From: Raineya orbicola
GTDB lineage: Bacteria; Bacteroidota; Bacteroidia; Cytophagales; Thermonemataceae
Assembly: GCF_002843425.1 (NCBI RefSeq)
Contig: NZ_NKXO01000024.1
Location: forward strand, 1-58,250
DNA length: 58,250 bases
Reading direction: 5' to 3'
The notes below the pieces were generated by a model, which saw only the letters and a program-made list of their open reading frames with translations, did not search any database and was not told the DNA's origin. This document shows positions 18,425-27,058 of this stretch, piece after piece. A program made the translations under genes and the position numbers. The first letter of the stretch is position 1. Each line of letters starts with the position of its first letter.

Positions 18425-19867
18425 ATGGTGCTTACCAAAGAAATGATAAAAGAACTTAAAAACCAAAGTAAAGGGAATTTAGGCTATTTGATTGATAAAC
18501 ATAAAGATGTTAAAAGTATTGTATTTGTTTTAGAAAATTTAGGACATTTACCCAAAAACTTTGACGGCAATTTTTTAATCCCTCTACTTAAACACGAGCA
18601 TCCACAAGTAAGACTTCTAGCAGTTAAAAATATCGGTAAAATAAACAATGAATATTTTGTTTCTCAACTTTATCAGATGTTTGATAACGAAACAAATACA
18701 TCCGTAAAACGAGAAATAGTTTCAGCAATTGGAAGAATGAGAGACCCTAAAAACAAAGAAATCCTATTGAGAATTTTACAAGATACAGACCCTAAAATTG
18801 TATGTCAAGCAATACGTGCTTTACTAACTTTTGAAAATGACCAAGAGGTTGAAAATCAATTAAAGCCTTTAATAAACCACCCAAATGAAATAGTAAGAAA
18901 TGTTATTTATAAAGAATTTTTTGCAGAAAAAGAAAAAATAAAACAACCTGCTCTATCGCAAATACAAACTTATGACTTTCTGAAAAATGTCGTTGTCAAT
19001 GGTGATGTTTTGGAAGTGCTAAAATATGTACCAAATGAAAGCATACATCTGACTTTTACTTCACCGCCTTACTATAACGCAAGAGATTACTCTATTTACC
19101 CAAGTTATCAGGCTTATTTAGAATTTTTAGAGGCAGTTTTCAAGGAAGTGCATCGAATTACTAAAGAAGGACGCTTCTTAATAGTTAATACCTCACCTAT
19201 TATTATTCCTCGTGTAAGTCGCTCACATTCAAGCAAAAGATACCCAATCCCTTTTGATTTACACCCTTACTTGGTTAAAAATGGTTGGGAATTCATAGAC
19301 GATATTATTTGGCAAAAACCTGATTATTCTGTAAAAAATCGCATAGGTGGATTTATGCAACACCGAAAGCCACTAATGTACAAACCTAATGCAGTAACCG
19401 AATACTTGATGGTTTATCGTAAAGAAACAACCAAACTCATTGATTGGAATATCAGAAATTATGACAAAGAGACCATTCAAGCAAGTTTGGTTCCCGAAGG
19501 CTATGAAACAACAAATGTATGGAAAATAGACCCTTGTTTTGATAAAGTACATTCGGCAGTTTTTCCCGTAGAGTTATGCAAAAGAGTAATTCAGTATTAT
19601 TCATTCAAAGGAGATTTGGTTTTTGACCCTTTTGCAGGAAGCGGTACGGTCGGAAAAACTGCAAAAGCACTAGGAAGAAAATTTTTTTTGACAGAAAAAG
19701 AAACCACATATTTTAACTATATGAAAAGTAAAGCTAAACCTAACTTATTAGACGAAGATAATACAAAGTTTTTCACTTTATCTGAATTTGTTGATTACAT
19801 TAAACGAGGGGATTTTGTTTGCGAGAAAGTCCGTTGCTTACTTCAAAGTCAATTAAAGTCTGTTTAA
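18425..19867 (+). CDS. HEAT-repeat / DNA methyltransferase fusion
   Basis: The 480-residue protein joins two parts. Residues 1 to about 165 are helical repeats of the HEAT/PBS-lyase type, with repeated LLKHEHPQVRLLAVKNIG-like units. Residues 185 to about 450 are an SAM-dependent DNA amino-methyltransferase of the N4-cytosine/N6-adenine class: catalytic motif TSPPY (212-216) precedes the SAM-binding DPFAGSGT (401-408), the beta-class order. Solitary methyltransferases modify specific sites without a matching nuclease. No restriction gene is adjacent; neighbours are the CapA-like gene and nuoF. The HEAT part could act in DNA or protein contact, which is inference. The start at 18425 is an ATG; a TTG lies two codons upstream. 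Confidence 0.9.
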   Translation: MVLTKEMIKELKNQSKGNLGYLIDKHKDVKSIVFVLENLGHLPKNFDGNFLIPLLKHEHPQVRLLAVKNIGKINNEYFVSQLYQMFDNETNTSVKREIVSAIGRMRDPKNKEILLRILQDTDPKIVCQAIRALLTFENDQEVENQLKPLINHPNEIVRNVIYKEFFAEKEKIKQPALSQIQTYDFLKNVVVNGDVLEVLKYVPNESIHLTFTSPPYYNARDYSIYPSYQAYLEFLEAVFKEVHRITKEGRFLIVNTSPIIIPRVSRSHSSKRYPIPFDLHPYLVKNGWEFIDDIIWQKPDYSVKNRIGGFMQHRKPLMYKPNAVTEYLMVYRKETTKLIDWNIRNYDKETIQASLVPEGYETTNVWKIDPCFDKVHSAVFPVELCKRVIQYYSFKGDLVFDPFAGSGTVGKTAKALGRKFFLTEKETTYFNYMKSKAKPNLLDEDNTKFFTLSEFVDYIKRGDFVCEKVRCLLQSQLKSV

Positions 19868-19953
19868 TTTTGATAAAACAACAAAATCTCTTATTTTTGA
19901 AAAAAACTAAAACATTTCATTTGCACATTTTTTTATAGCATAAATTTTAGTAT

Positions 19954-21297
19954 ATGGCAGGTATTAAAATTCTTACTGAGCATATCAACGTTCCGGGAAT
20001 TGAAACCTTTGAGGTGTATCGGAAAATGGGGGGCTATCGTTCGGTAGAAAAAGCCCTCAAAACAATGACTCCCGATGCAGTTACCGAAGAAGTAAAAAAA
20101 TCGGGCTTGCGGGGACGTGGTGGAGCGGGCTTCCCTGCGGGTATGAAGTGGAGTTTTTTGGCAAAACCCGAAGGAGTGCCTCGTTATTTAGTTTGCAATG
20201 CCGATGAATCTGAACCCGGTACTTTCAAAGACAGATACCTAATGAGCCGCATTCCTCACGCTCTCATTGAAGGAATGATTGTTTCCAGTTATGCATTAGG
20301 AGCCAAAACTTCTTACATTTACGTAAGAGGCGAAATGTTGTATGTGATAAAAATATTAGAAAAAGCTATTGCAGAAGCCTATAATGCAGGATTTTTGGGC
20401 AAAAACATTCTTGGCACTGATTACAGCTTGGATTTATACGTACACCCAGGCGGAGGGGCATATATTTGCGGCGAAGAAACTGCACTTTTAGAAAGTTTGG
20501 AGGGCAAACGTGGGAATCCTCGCAATAAACCCCCCTTTCCCGCTGTAAAAGGTTTGTATGGTTGCCCTACGGTGGTAAATAACGTAGAAACTATTGCCTC
20601 TGTTTCTTGGATAGTAAATAATGGCGGTGATGAATATGCTAAAATTGGTATCGGCAAAAGTACAGGAACTAAACTCATTTCTGCTTGTGGGCATATCAAT
20701 AAGCCGGGTGTTTATGAAATTGAGTTAGGAGTGCCTGTGGAGGAGTTCATTTATTCTGATGAGTATTGCGGAGGCATCAAAAATGGCAAAAAATTGAAAG
20801 CTGTAATTGCAGGTGGTTCTTCCGTACCTGTACTGCCTGCTCATCTGATACTCAAAACCGCCAAAGGCGAACCAAGACTAATGACCTATGAATCGCTCAA
20901 TGATGGCGGTTTTCAGACAGGTACAATGCTCGGCTCGGGAGGATTTATCGTAATGGACGAAAGCGTTTGCATCGTAAAAAACACTTTGAGTCTTGCCAAG
21001 TTCTATCATCACGAATCTTGCGGGCAGTGCAGTCCTTGTCGCGAAGGTACAGGCTGGCTTGAAAAAGTCTTGCAGAAAATAGAATATGGAAAAGGCACAA
21101 TGCAAGATATTGATTTGCTTGTAGGTATTGCCAATAATATTGAAGGGAAGACCATTTGTCCGTTGGGAGAAGCGGCGGCTTGGCCCGTACAATCTGCTGT
21201 AAGGCATTTTAGAGATGAATTTGAATGGCACGTGAAATATCCTCACGAAGCAACCAAAAAAGGAGCAGTTTTTCAAGGTATGCCTGTGGCAGTATAG
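19954..21297 (+). CDS. nuoF: NADH-quinone oxidoreductase subunit F
   Basis: NuoF is the peripheral complex I subunit that binds NADH, FMN and iron-sulfur cluster N3. The 447-residue protein shows the conserved RGRGGAGFPAG (FMN/NADH region), GAYICGEETALLESLEG, and the cluster motif CGQCSPCREG with a further Cys in TICPLGEAAAWP. Length is typical of NuoF and too short for HoxF-type fusions. The usual neighbours nuoE and nuoG are absent: upstream, 86 bp away, is the HEAT-methyltransferase and downstream is a convergent thiamine-binding gene. Other nuo genes must lie elsewhere. The last codons form part of the tandem repeat at 21258-21737. Confidence 0.97.
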   Translation: MAGIKILTEHINVPGIETFEVYRKMGGYRSVEKALKTMTPDAVTEEVKKSGLRGRGGAGFPAGMKWSFLAKPEGVPRYLVCNADESEPGTFKDRYLMSRIPHALIEGMIVSSYALGAKTSYIYVRGEMLYVIKILEKAIAEAYNAGFLGKNILGTDYSLDLYVHPGGGAYICGEETALLESLEGKRGNPRNKPPFPAVKGLYGCPTVVNNVETIASVSWIVNNGGDEYAKIGIGKSTGTKLISACGHINKPGVYEIELGVPVEEFIYSDEYCGGIKNGKKLKAVIAGGSSVPVLPAHLILKTAKGEPRLMTYESLNDGGFQTGTMLGSGGFIVMDESVCIVKNTLSLAKFYHHESCGQCSPCREGTGWLEKVLQKIEYGKGTMQDIDLLVGIANNIEGKTICPLGEAAAWPVQSAVRHFRDEFEWHVKYPHEATKKGAVFQGMPVAV

Positions 21298-21737
21298 TTG
21301 CAAAATTGCCACGAATGCACGAATAATTTTAGTTAAAATTCGTGCCATTCGTAGCTTCTTTTTGCGAATTTTAAGTTTATGCTAATCTCAACGTTCCTTT
21401 TCCCATTTTCATTACTAAAAAGGAGTTGTTTTCAAGGTATGCCTGTGGCAGTATAGTTACAAAATTGCCACGAATGCACGAATAATTTTAGTTAAAATTC
21501 GTGCCATTTGTGGCTTATTTTTGTAAGTTTTAAGTTTATGTTAATTTCAACGTTCCTTTTCCCATTTTCATTACTAAAAAGGAGTTGTTTTCAAGGTATG
21601 CCTGTGGCAGTATAGTTACAAAATTGCCACGAATGCACGAATAATTTTAGTTAAAATTCGTGCCATTCGTGGCTTCTTTTTGCGAATTTTAAGTTTATGC
21701 TAATTTCAACGTTCCTTTTCCCATTTTCATTACTAAA
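21258..21737. repeat. three tandem copies of a 159-bp unit spanning a convergent gene junction
   Basis: The unit runs from the last ~13 codons of nuoF, through a hairpin, to the last ~13 codons of the convergent thiamine-binding gene. Copies start near 21258, 21417 and 21576; the core GCCACGAATGCACGAATAAT recurs at 21308, 21467 and 21626, exactly 159 bp apart. Copies 1 and 3 supply the functional 3' ends of nuoF and the thiamine-binding gene. In copy 2 both ends are non-coding remnants. Point differences between copies (for example TAGTTG/TAGTTACA and GTAGC/GTGGC) show that they are not identical. This fills the gene-free stretch 21298-21694. A short ACTAAAA at the joins suggests microhomology. 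Confidence 0.95.
21626..21673. terminator. bidirectional hairpin terminator (copy 3; other copies at 21308-21355 and 21467-21514)
   Basis: GCCACGAATG and GCACGAAT on the left pair with ATTCGTGC and CATTCGTGGC on the right, continuing into AATTTTA/TAAAATT, to give a long, nearly perfect stem. Its place between convergent genes fits a two-way terminator. It is present three times, with single mismatches in copies 1 and 2. Confidence 0.75.
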
Positions 21738-21940
21738 ATTGCCCTATTTTTAGCATAAATTTCCTTCATTGCTTCACTAATCTTTTGCAAAATAACATCT
21801 ATATCGCCAAAAATCTGCGTACTCATACCATTTGTCTGCACTTCCAAAGAGTTATCTTTGAGTTTTTCAATAAAATCTAAAATTATTGGTTCAAAATCGT
21901 TAGTCAAAGGATAAAGACTAATTTCTACACTAACTTGCAT
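21695..21940 (-). CDS. MTH1187/YkoF-type thiamine-binding protein
   Basis: The 81-residue protein matches the small ferredoxin-like family named for MTH1187/YkoF: it opens with VSVEISLYPL, contains GMSTQIFGDIDVILQKI, and ends with VVMKMGKGT-like VMKMGKGTLK. Family members bind thiamine or related ligands, and some are linked to thiamine uptake. It starts 14 bp after the stop of the minus-strand nuclease/phosphatase gene, so they are probably co-transcribed. Its 3' end is the right-hand copy of the 159-bp tandem repeat. Confidence 0.8.
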   Translation of the reverse strand: MQVSVEISLYPLTNDFEPIILDFIEKLKDNSLEVQTNGMSTQIFGDIDVILQKISEAMKEIYAKNRAILVMKMGKGTLKLA

Positions 21941-21953
21941 ATTTTGCAGTTGT

Positions 21954-22997
21954 TTATTTTACTTTCAAATTCACAAAAACGGGCAGGTGGTCGCTATAAC
22001 CTGCTAAATAGCGTTTCCCCGCAAAAGTTCGTAGAGGTTGCCCTTTGTATTGAGCAGGTTCTTGTTGCAAAAGAAAGTCGGGTTTGTAAATAGTGGCTGA
22101 ATTAGGCAGATATTGCAATTTACTTTTTTTATTCAGCAAATTTTGAGAAAGAATTACTTGGTCAAGCACGTTCCACTCTACTTTTTTCTCTCGGCTATTA
22201 TAGTGAGCGTGCGAGCCAAATCCTTCTGCTTTAAGCCGACCCATCGGATTAAATAGCTCCCCTTTTTGCAGATTTTGAGCATCAGCTTTTGACCTTAAAA
22301 CTTCTGTAAGGCTTTTGTTGTAAGGCTCATCGTTCCAGTCGCCCATTAAAATAATGTTACTTTGGGGATTTTTCTGAAAAAGAGAATCTACCGCCTGACG
22401 CACCCTACTTGCCGCCGCTATTCTACGAGGTTCACTCACCTCTATTCCTTCTCTACGCGAAGGGAAATGCACTACAAAAACGTGTAAGGTATCTTTTTTA
22501 GCCAAAATGCCTGAAACTAAAAGCACATCACGCGTTTTATCGCCGTTGGGCAGTTCTATACGCAAACTTTTATCAGCAAAAGGCTGAAAAGTGCTTTTCT
22601 TGTAAATTAAAGCAACATCTATCCCTCTTTCGTCGGGTGAGTTGTAATGTACAATGCCGTAATTGTATTTTGCGATAGTTTCTTGTTTTATCAAATCTTC
22701 TAAAACTCGGCGATTTTCTACTTCACAAAGTCCTAAAATATCAGGAGCATTGTGTCCTATGGTGCTAATAGCATACGCCATATTGGCAAGTTTTTTCTGA
22801 TATTTTGCCTCGTCCCACTGATTAGCAGAAGTAGGCAAAAATTCAGAGTCATCAATCGTAGGGTCATCTTCGGTATCAAAAAGATTTTCCTGATTGTAAA
22901 ATGCCACTGTGAGCAGGTTTTTGGGTGTTTTTTTCTTTTTTTGTGCTTCCGCAGAAACAAAAGCAATTAGTAGCAAAATAAGTAAGTAGTAACGCAT
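21954..22997 (-). CDS. secreted endonuclease/exonuclease/phosphatase family protein
   Basis: The 347-residue protein has a signal peptide (about 1-18, ending AEA) and an EEP fold. Conserved residues are visible: NQENLFD (Asn and Glu), GLCEVEN (metal-binding Glu), FPSRREG, GDWNDEP (Asp and Asn) and the closing YSDHLPV (Asp-His). The family includes DNase I-like nucleases and lipid or sugar phosphatases; the sequence alone does not decide the substrate. It acts outside the cytoplasm. It is followed on the same strand by the thiamine-binding gene. Confidence 0.9.
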   Translation of the reverse strand: MRYYLLILLLIAFVSAEAQKKKKTPKNLLTVAFYNQENLFDTEDDPTIDDSEFLPTSANQWDEAKYQKKLANMAYAISTIGHNAPDILGLCEVENRRVLEDLIKQETIAKYNYGIVHYNSPDERGIDVALIYKKSTFQPFADKSLRIELPNGDKTRDVLLVSGILAKKDTLHVFVVHFPSRREGIEVSEPRRIAAASRVRQAVDSLFQKNPQSNIILMGDWNDEPYNKSLTEVLRSKADAQNLQKGELFNPMGRLKAEGFGSHAHYNSREKKVEWNVLDQVILSQNLLNKKSKLQYLPNSATIYKPDFLLQQEPAQYKGQPLRTFAGKRYLAGYSDHLPVFVNLKVK

Positions 22998-23065
22998 AGT
23001 AGAAAGATTTTTTTGAAATGAACGAGTATTGAAGTAAAAAATTGTTGAAAGATTAGGAGTTGCCT

Positions 23066-26000
23066 CTAAAATTTTCCTACCACCGCTACGGTTTCTTTGT
23101 AGGTTTCCTTTTTGCCCGAAAGGTTGAAAATTTCAAAGAGTACAACATAATAGCCGGGTAAAACACGATTTCTCTCCTCATTCGTGCCGTCCCATAGCAA
23201 AGAACCCTCATTAGGTAAAGTCTGATTTTTTACCAAATAACGCACTGCTCGTCCTTGTACATCGTAAATGATTACATTGGCTACATTTCCTTGCCCTGCG
23301 AACTTGAAATTTATACTTGTAAAATCCGCTTGTCCATCATTGTTGGGGGTAAAAACTTTCGGAACAATCGCAATTTCTCCGCTTTGACTTTGATAAAGTT
23401 TATTTTGAGAATTTTCGTAGCCCGGTGTAGCAAAACCCACACTACTTGCCGCCGAAAACCAAGAATTAGGGTCATTGGTGGGTAAATCAAAACCTAAACG
23501 CTCCAAAGAAACGCCTTTTGTGTCATCAAGCAGTTTGAAGTGCATTTTCTCATCATACTCAAAGCGTTCCACAATTTTATCTAAATTGTTAATAATCAAT
23601 ACCACATCTCTCTCGCTTGTAAAAGCAGGCAAAGAGGAAGGCGTTTGAAGCATCGGCTTACCTTCGGAAAGGGGATAATTTTGCTGAATGTTCAAAATAT
23701 CATCAGAAATAGCTACATAACTACGCGGAGCAAGTACGTAATCTTCATCGGTGATACTTTTTTTACTATCCACAGCCCCATCGCGTATGCGAGCCAGCGA
23801 CCAGCCTTTCAAATTGATAAATTTTGGTGAATTATTGTAAAGTTCAACAAAATCATTGCCCCCTGTACGTGGGTCAAAAAGTACCTCATTGAGTACAATA
23901 TCCAGCGAATCGGCTTGTTCGGGTACACCAAAATCGGCAAAATTAGCTTCTGCAATCAAATTTCCTGCACAATCAGTAATACTCTGCACCACTACTCTGT
24001 ACTTTTCACGATTTTGCAAAACAGGTGAAAGCGTAAGGCGTACTTTTTTGAAGTCTGGGGCTAACACATTGCGAGCCTGTACGCTAATGCCTTTATCAAT
24101 AGTATAAGTAGCATTTGCGGCGGCAGTACTATCCAAACGTTCATTAAAACTTAAAATAACCGTAGTATTACTGGTAGCATCGGCACGCAACAGACGAGGA
24201 GGAATGTTATCAGGGCGAGCCTCTTTCACAGAGTTTTCAACCGAAGGCGTTCCGCCATTGGGGTTTATGGAGGCTGTCCAGTTATCTACCTCGCCACAAG
24301 GATTATCTGTATCAATCATTTCCAAAGCCCAACCGCCTTGCTTTTTGGAGGCATCTTTATACCAACTATCGCTATAAAGCACCGAAAAAACCTGACTGCC
24401 ATTGGGTGCAGTAAGCGTCAATCTTTCACCACTATTGTTAAGACTTACCATTCCACTAACACCATAAACGTTGCTATAAGCAGAAAAATCATTTATCACA
24501 CTTGCATTCACCAAAGTAATGTACTGATTAGGCAAAATATTGATAGCAGGAAGCATTACAGAACTTGTATTATCCAGCAATTTGCAACCTTGCAAGCTAA
24601 TTACCTTATTAGTTCGGTTGTAAAGTTCCAAATATTCTTGTTCGGGAAGCCCTACACGTGGGTCGGGGTCGGCAAAAATTTCAGTGATAATAACTTGATG
24701 AAATGAAGGAGTAAGTCCTATTCCTAATTGAATTTGTGTATTAGCTTGCAAAGCATTGCCCGTACAATCCGTAAGCCCATTGAGCGTAAGCGTATAAATA
24801 TCCCCTGCTACAAGATTGCTACTCAAATTTAATTGTACTTCTTTGTCGCTAATCGCCGTTACTGAACTTACCCCAATGCCCCCTGAAAAACTATAAGTTG
24901 CCGAAAGCAGAGAACTTTGATTCATAGGCTCATTGAAAACTATCCGAACAATATTAGGAGCAGGAATAGCCGTACTGCTCACACGCGGAGCTTGTGTGTC
25001 GGGGGTATTGTTGAAAACTGAATTTTGTTGTGCGGGCGTACCACCAAGAGGGTGATTAGAAGCTATCCAGTTGTTTTCATCACTGCAAGGAAGCGTAGGA
25101 TTGATAAGCTCCAAACTCCAACCGCCATCATCTTTGGCAGAATTTCTGTACCAAGAGAGAGCATACGTAACTACATCAATATCAGTGTTATTGGGGTTAT
25201 CTCGCAAGGTGATAGTTTCTCCTGAATTAGTCAGTGCGTCCCAAGAAGTAATGCCAATTACGGTACCAAAACTGGTAAAAAGTGAAGCGTTTGCCTGCGG
25301 ACACAATAATACATAACGATTAGGTTGCAAAATAAAATCATTGGTAGTAATAGTTCGGGTATTGAGTGTCCAATTTTTAAGGTTAATGTTTTTATTGGAA
25401 CGATTGTAAATTTCTACATATTCGGAAGCAGGAAGCCCTACCACAGGGGTTTCATCTGCCATAATTTCATTGATAATCACATCACGAGGCGAAGCCGTAG
25501 AAATCTGCAAGTATGTAAAAGAAGTTTGCGTTGAGCTTTGTGTGTTAGAGGCAAAATCTACAATATTACTTGCTGTAATGGTGTAATTTTGATTATTAAC
25601 AAAAGGAGTAGAAAAAGTAAGCGTAACCTGTGAAAAATTAGTCGGGTTGCGAGTAGCTGTCAGAGGCGTACCAATACCTCCACTTACGCTATAATTAGCA
25701 GGATTTTGAGCAGATGCAAGGGTTACGCTCTCACTAAAAAAAACATCAAGTTGGTTATTTACAAGGGTAGAAGCACTTATCAGTGTAGGTGGTGCGGTGT
25801 CAGGCGTTGAAATAGAGCCAAAAATTTCCACGTTATCTACCCGCCAAGTGCCTGCGGCACTGCTGGCATTATAGGCATAGATACGAAACTCAATGTTTCC
25901 CGAAACATTATAGAAATTTTCATTGAGGGCAATTACTCTGTTGATAATCAAAGATGTTCCTGTATTGGTGTAAGTGCCTAAATCAGTAGTAAAGCCATCA

Positions 26001-26353
26001 CGACTGGAACGCAAAACCCATTGTGTAGGTCCCGTTCCGCTACGAACTTCATCAAGCTCAAAACTGCTCAAATTCAGCACAAAACCCGTATTAGCGGTAA
26101 TAGTGAAAGAAAAGTAGCGATTCAAGTCTATGGAAGGAGTGTTCCAAGCACTTGCCCCAAAATTATCAGAAGAAGTAACTGCAGTAATGCTCGCACTACG
26201 GCTAAAAACACTCACCGAACCATTAGCAGGTTGGGCATCAGCAGGAAAAGTAACAGGCGTACCCGTAGCCCCCGTAAAACTAAATTGTATGAGTTGAGCC
26301 TGTAAAAAGTGTGCAAGCAAAAACAATAAGCAGAGAAGTATATTTTTTTTCAT
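23066..26353 (-). CDS. large secreted lamin-tail-domain protein with T9SS-like C-terminus
   Basis: The 1095-residue exported protein has a signal peptide (about 1-20, ending LQA) and an N-terminal jelly-roll-like domain (about 20-185). It then alternates three bacterial Ig-like segments (each with FSES-, FNEP- or FNER-type motifs) with three lamin-tail domains. These start at VIINEIMADE, VIITEIFADP and IVLNEVLFDP and each carry EY(V/L)E(I/L)YNR- or ELYNN-type strands and an L.N.. S-type turn. The C-terminus has VFTPNNDGQADF and ends in a CHU_C-like strand pattern ending KETVAVVGKF, typical of gliding-associated type B sorting domains. Lamin-tail domains are thought to aid surface binding or anchoring of nucleases. 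The ATG at 26353 is preferred to a TTG four codons upstream. Confidence 0.88.
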   Translation of the reverse strand: MKKNILLCLLFLLAHFLQAQLIQFSFTGATGTPVTFPADAQPANGSVSVFSRSASITAVTSSDNFGASAWNTPSIDLNRYFSFTITANTGFVLNLSSFELDEVRSGTGPTQWVLRSSRDGFTTDLGTYTNTGTSLIINRVIALNENFYNVSGNIEFRIYAYNASSAAGTWRVDNVEIFGSISTPDTAPPTLISASTLVNNQLDVFFSESVTLASAQNPANYSVSGGIGTPLTATRNPTNFSQVTLTFSTPFVNNQNYTITASNIVDFASNTQSSTQTSFTYLQISTASPRDVIINEIMADETPVVGLPASEYVEIYNRSNKNINLKNWTLNTRTITTNDFILQPNRYVLLCPQANASLFTSFGTVIGITSWDALTNSGETITLRDNPNNTDIDVVTYALSWYRNSAKDDGGWSLELINPTLPCSDENNWIASNHPLGGTPAQQNSVFNNTPDTQAPRVSSTAIPAPNIVRIVFNEPMNQSSLLSATYSFSGGIGVSSVTAISDKEVQLNLSSNLVAGDIYTLTLNGLTDCTGNALQANTQIQLGIGLTPSFHQVIITEIFADPDPRVGLPEQEYLELYNRTNKVISLQGCKLLDNTSSVMLPAINILPNQYITLVNASVINDFSAYSNVYGVSGMVSLNNSGERLTLTAPNGSQVFSVLYSDSWYKDASKKQGGWALEMIDTDNPCGEVDNWTASINPNGGTPSVENSVKEARPDNIPPRLLRADATSNTTVILSFNERLDSTAAANATYTIDKGISVQARNVLAPDFKKVRLTLSPVLQNREKYRVVVQSITDCAGNLIAEANFADFGVPEQADSLDIVLNEVLFDPRTGGNDFVELYNNSPKFINLKGWSLARIRDGAVDSKKSITDEDYVLAPRSYVAISDDILNIQQNYPLSEGKPMLQTPSSLPAFTSERDVVLIINNLDKIVERFEYDEKMHFKLLDDTKGVSLERLGFDLPTNDPNSWFSAASSVGFATPGYENSQNKLYQSQSGEIAIVPKVFTPNNDGQADFTSINFKFAGQGNVANVIIYDVQGRAVRYLVKNQTLPNEGSLLWDGTNEERNRVLPGYYVVLFEIFNLSGKKETYKETVAVVGKF

Positions 26354-26453
26354 AAGTTTTCCCAAAAAATTGCTTCAATATATCAAAAAAATAGTTCAAG
26401 TGTGTAAATGAAATGTTAATTTTGATTGATTCTTGCTAAAATTATCAATTTCC

Positions 26454-26485
26454 CTTGCGATAAAGCCCCAAAATTCGTAACTTTG
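26454..26485 (+). promoter_or_regulatory. promoter of the FKBP isomerase gene
   Basis: CTTG at 26454-26457 and TAACTTTG at 26478-26485 match -33/-7 elements with a 20-bp spacer (one mismatch in the -33). The predicted start is about 22 bp before the ATG at 26514. Confidence 0.55.
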
Positions 26486-26513
26486 AATTTTCACAATCAA
26501 ATTTCATTATTTT

Positions 26514-26972
26514 ATGCAAAAAGTAGAAAACGGGCACGTGGTAAAAGTACATTACACGGGCAGGCTAACCACAGGGGAAATCTTTGACTCTTCGCTTGGC
26601 AGAGAACCTCTTGAATTTACTATGGGCGAAGGACAAATGATTCCCGGCTTTGAACAAGGTATTTTGGGAATGGTAGTAGGCGAAAAAAAGAGTATTCAAG
26701 TTCCTTGCGAGTTAGGATATGGCGAAGTTTTAGAAGAAATGATTTTAGAAGTTCCTAAAAGTCAGTTACCTTTAGGTATGCCTATGGAAGTTGGTACTCA
26801 GCTTGCTATCAATTTAGCGAATGGCGGTCAGATTCCTGCTGTAATGACTGCCGTAAGCGAGGAAACCGTAACCATTGATGCCAATCACCCACTGGCAGGC
26901 AAGGATCTTGTTTTTGAAGTGCAACTTGTGGAAATCAATCCCAAAAAAAGCGGCTTGATATTCTTTGAATAA
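26514..26972 (+). CDS. FKBP-type peptidyl-prolyl isomerase, SlyD-like
   Basis: The enzyme catalyses cis-trans isomerisation of prolyl bonds in protein folding. The 152-residue protein opens with VVKVHYTGRLTTGEIFDSS and has MIPGFEQGILGM, both FKBP hallmarks. The insert-in-flap domain from about residue 68 (GYGEVLEEMILEVPKSQLP) is characteristic of SlyD. The His/Cys-rich metal-binding tail of E. coli SlyD is absent. No signal peptide, so it is cytoplasmic. It stands alone with its own promoter and terminator. Confidence 0.93.
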   Translation: MQKVENGHVVKVHYTGRLTTGEIFDSSLGREPLEFTMGEGQMIPGFEQGILGMVVGEKKSIQVPCELGYGEVLEEMILEVPKSQLPLGMPMEVGTQLAINLANGGQIPAVMTAVSEETVTIDANHPLAGKDLVFEVQLVEINPKKSGLIFFE

Positions 26973-26998
26973 TTTTTTCTATTCTAACAAACAAAGCA

Positions 26999-27026
26999 GA
27001 GGGCTTCGCCTGTTAGCAAAGCCCTC
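26999..27026. terminator. hairpin between convergent genes
   Basis: GAGGGCTT (26999-27006) pairs with AAGCCCTC (27019-27026) around a 12-nt loop, between the FKBP gene and the convergent substrate-binding protein gene. The flanks are AT-rich on both sides, so it may serve both strands. Confidence 0.7.
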
Positions 27027-27058
27027 CATTATTTATTTCATATCTGAAAGTAAGCCTG

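Noticed and set aside
21258-21737. Possible CRISPR-like array
   Set aside because: The three units are 159 bp and repeat over their whole length without variable spacers. They contain gene ends, and no cas genes are present.
24338-24706. Frame of 122 codons opposite the lamin-tail protein
   Set aside because: It is a shadow of the large secreted-protein gene, with no supporting feature.
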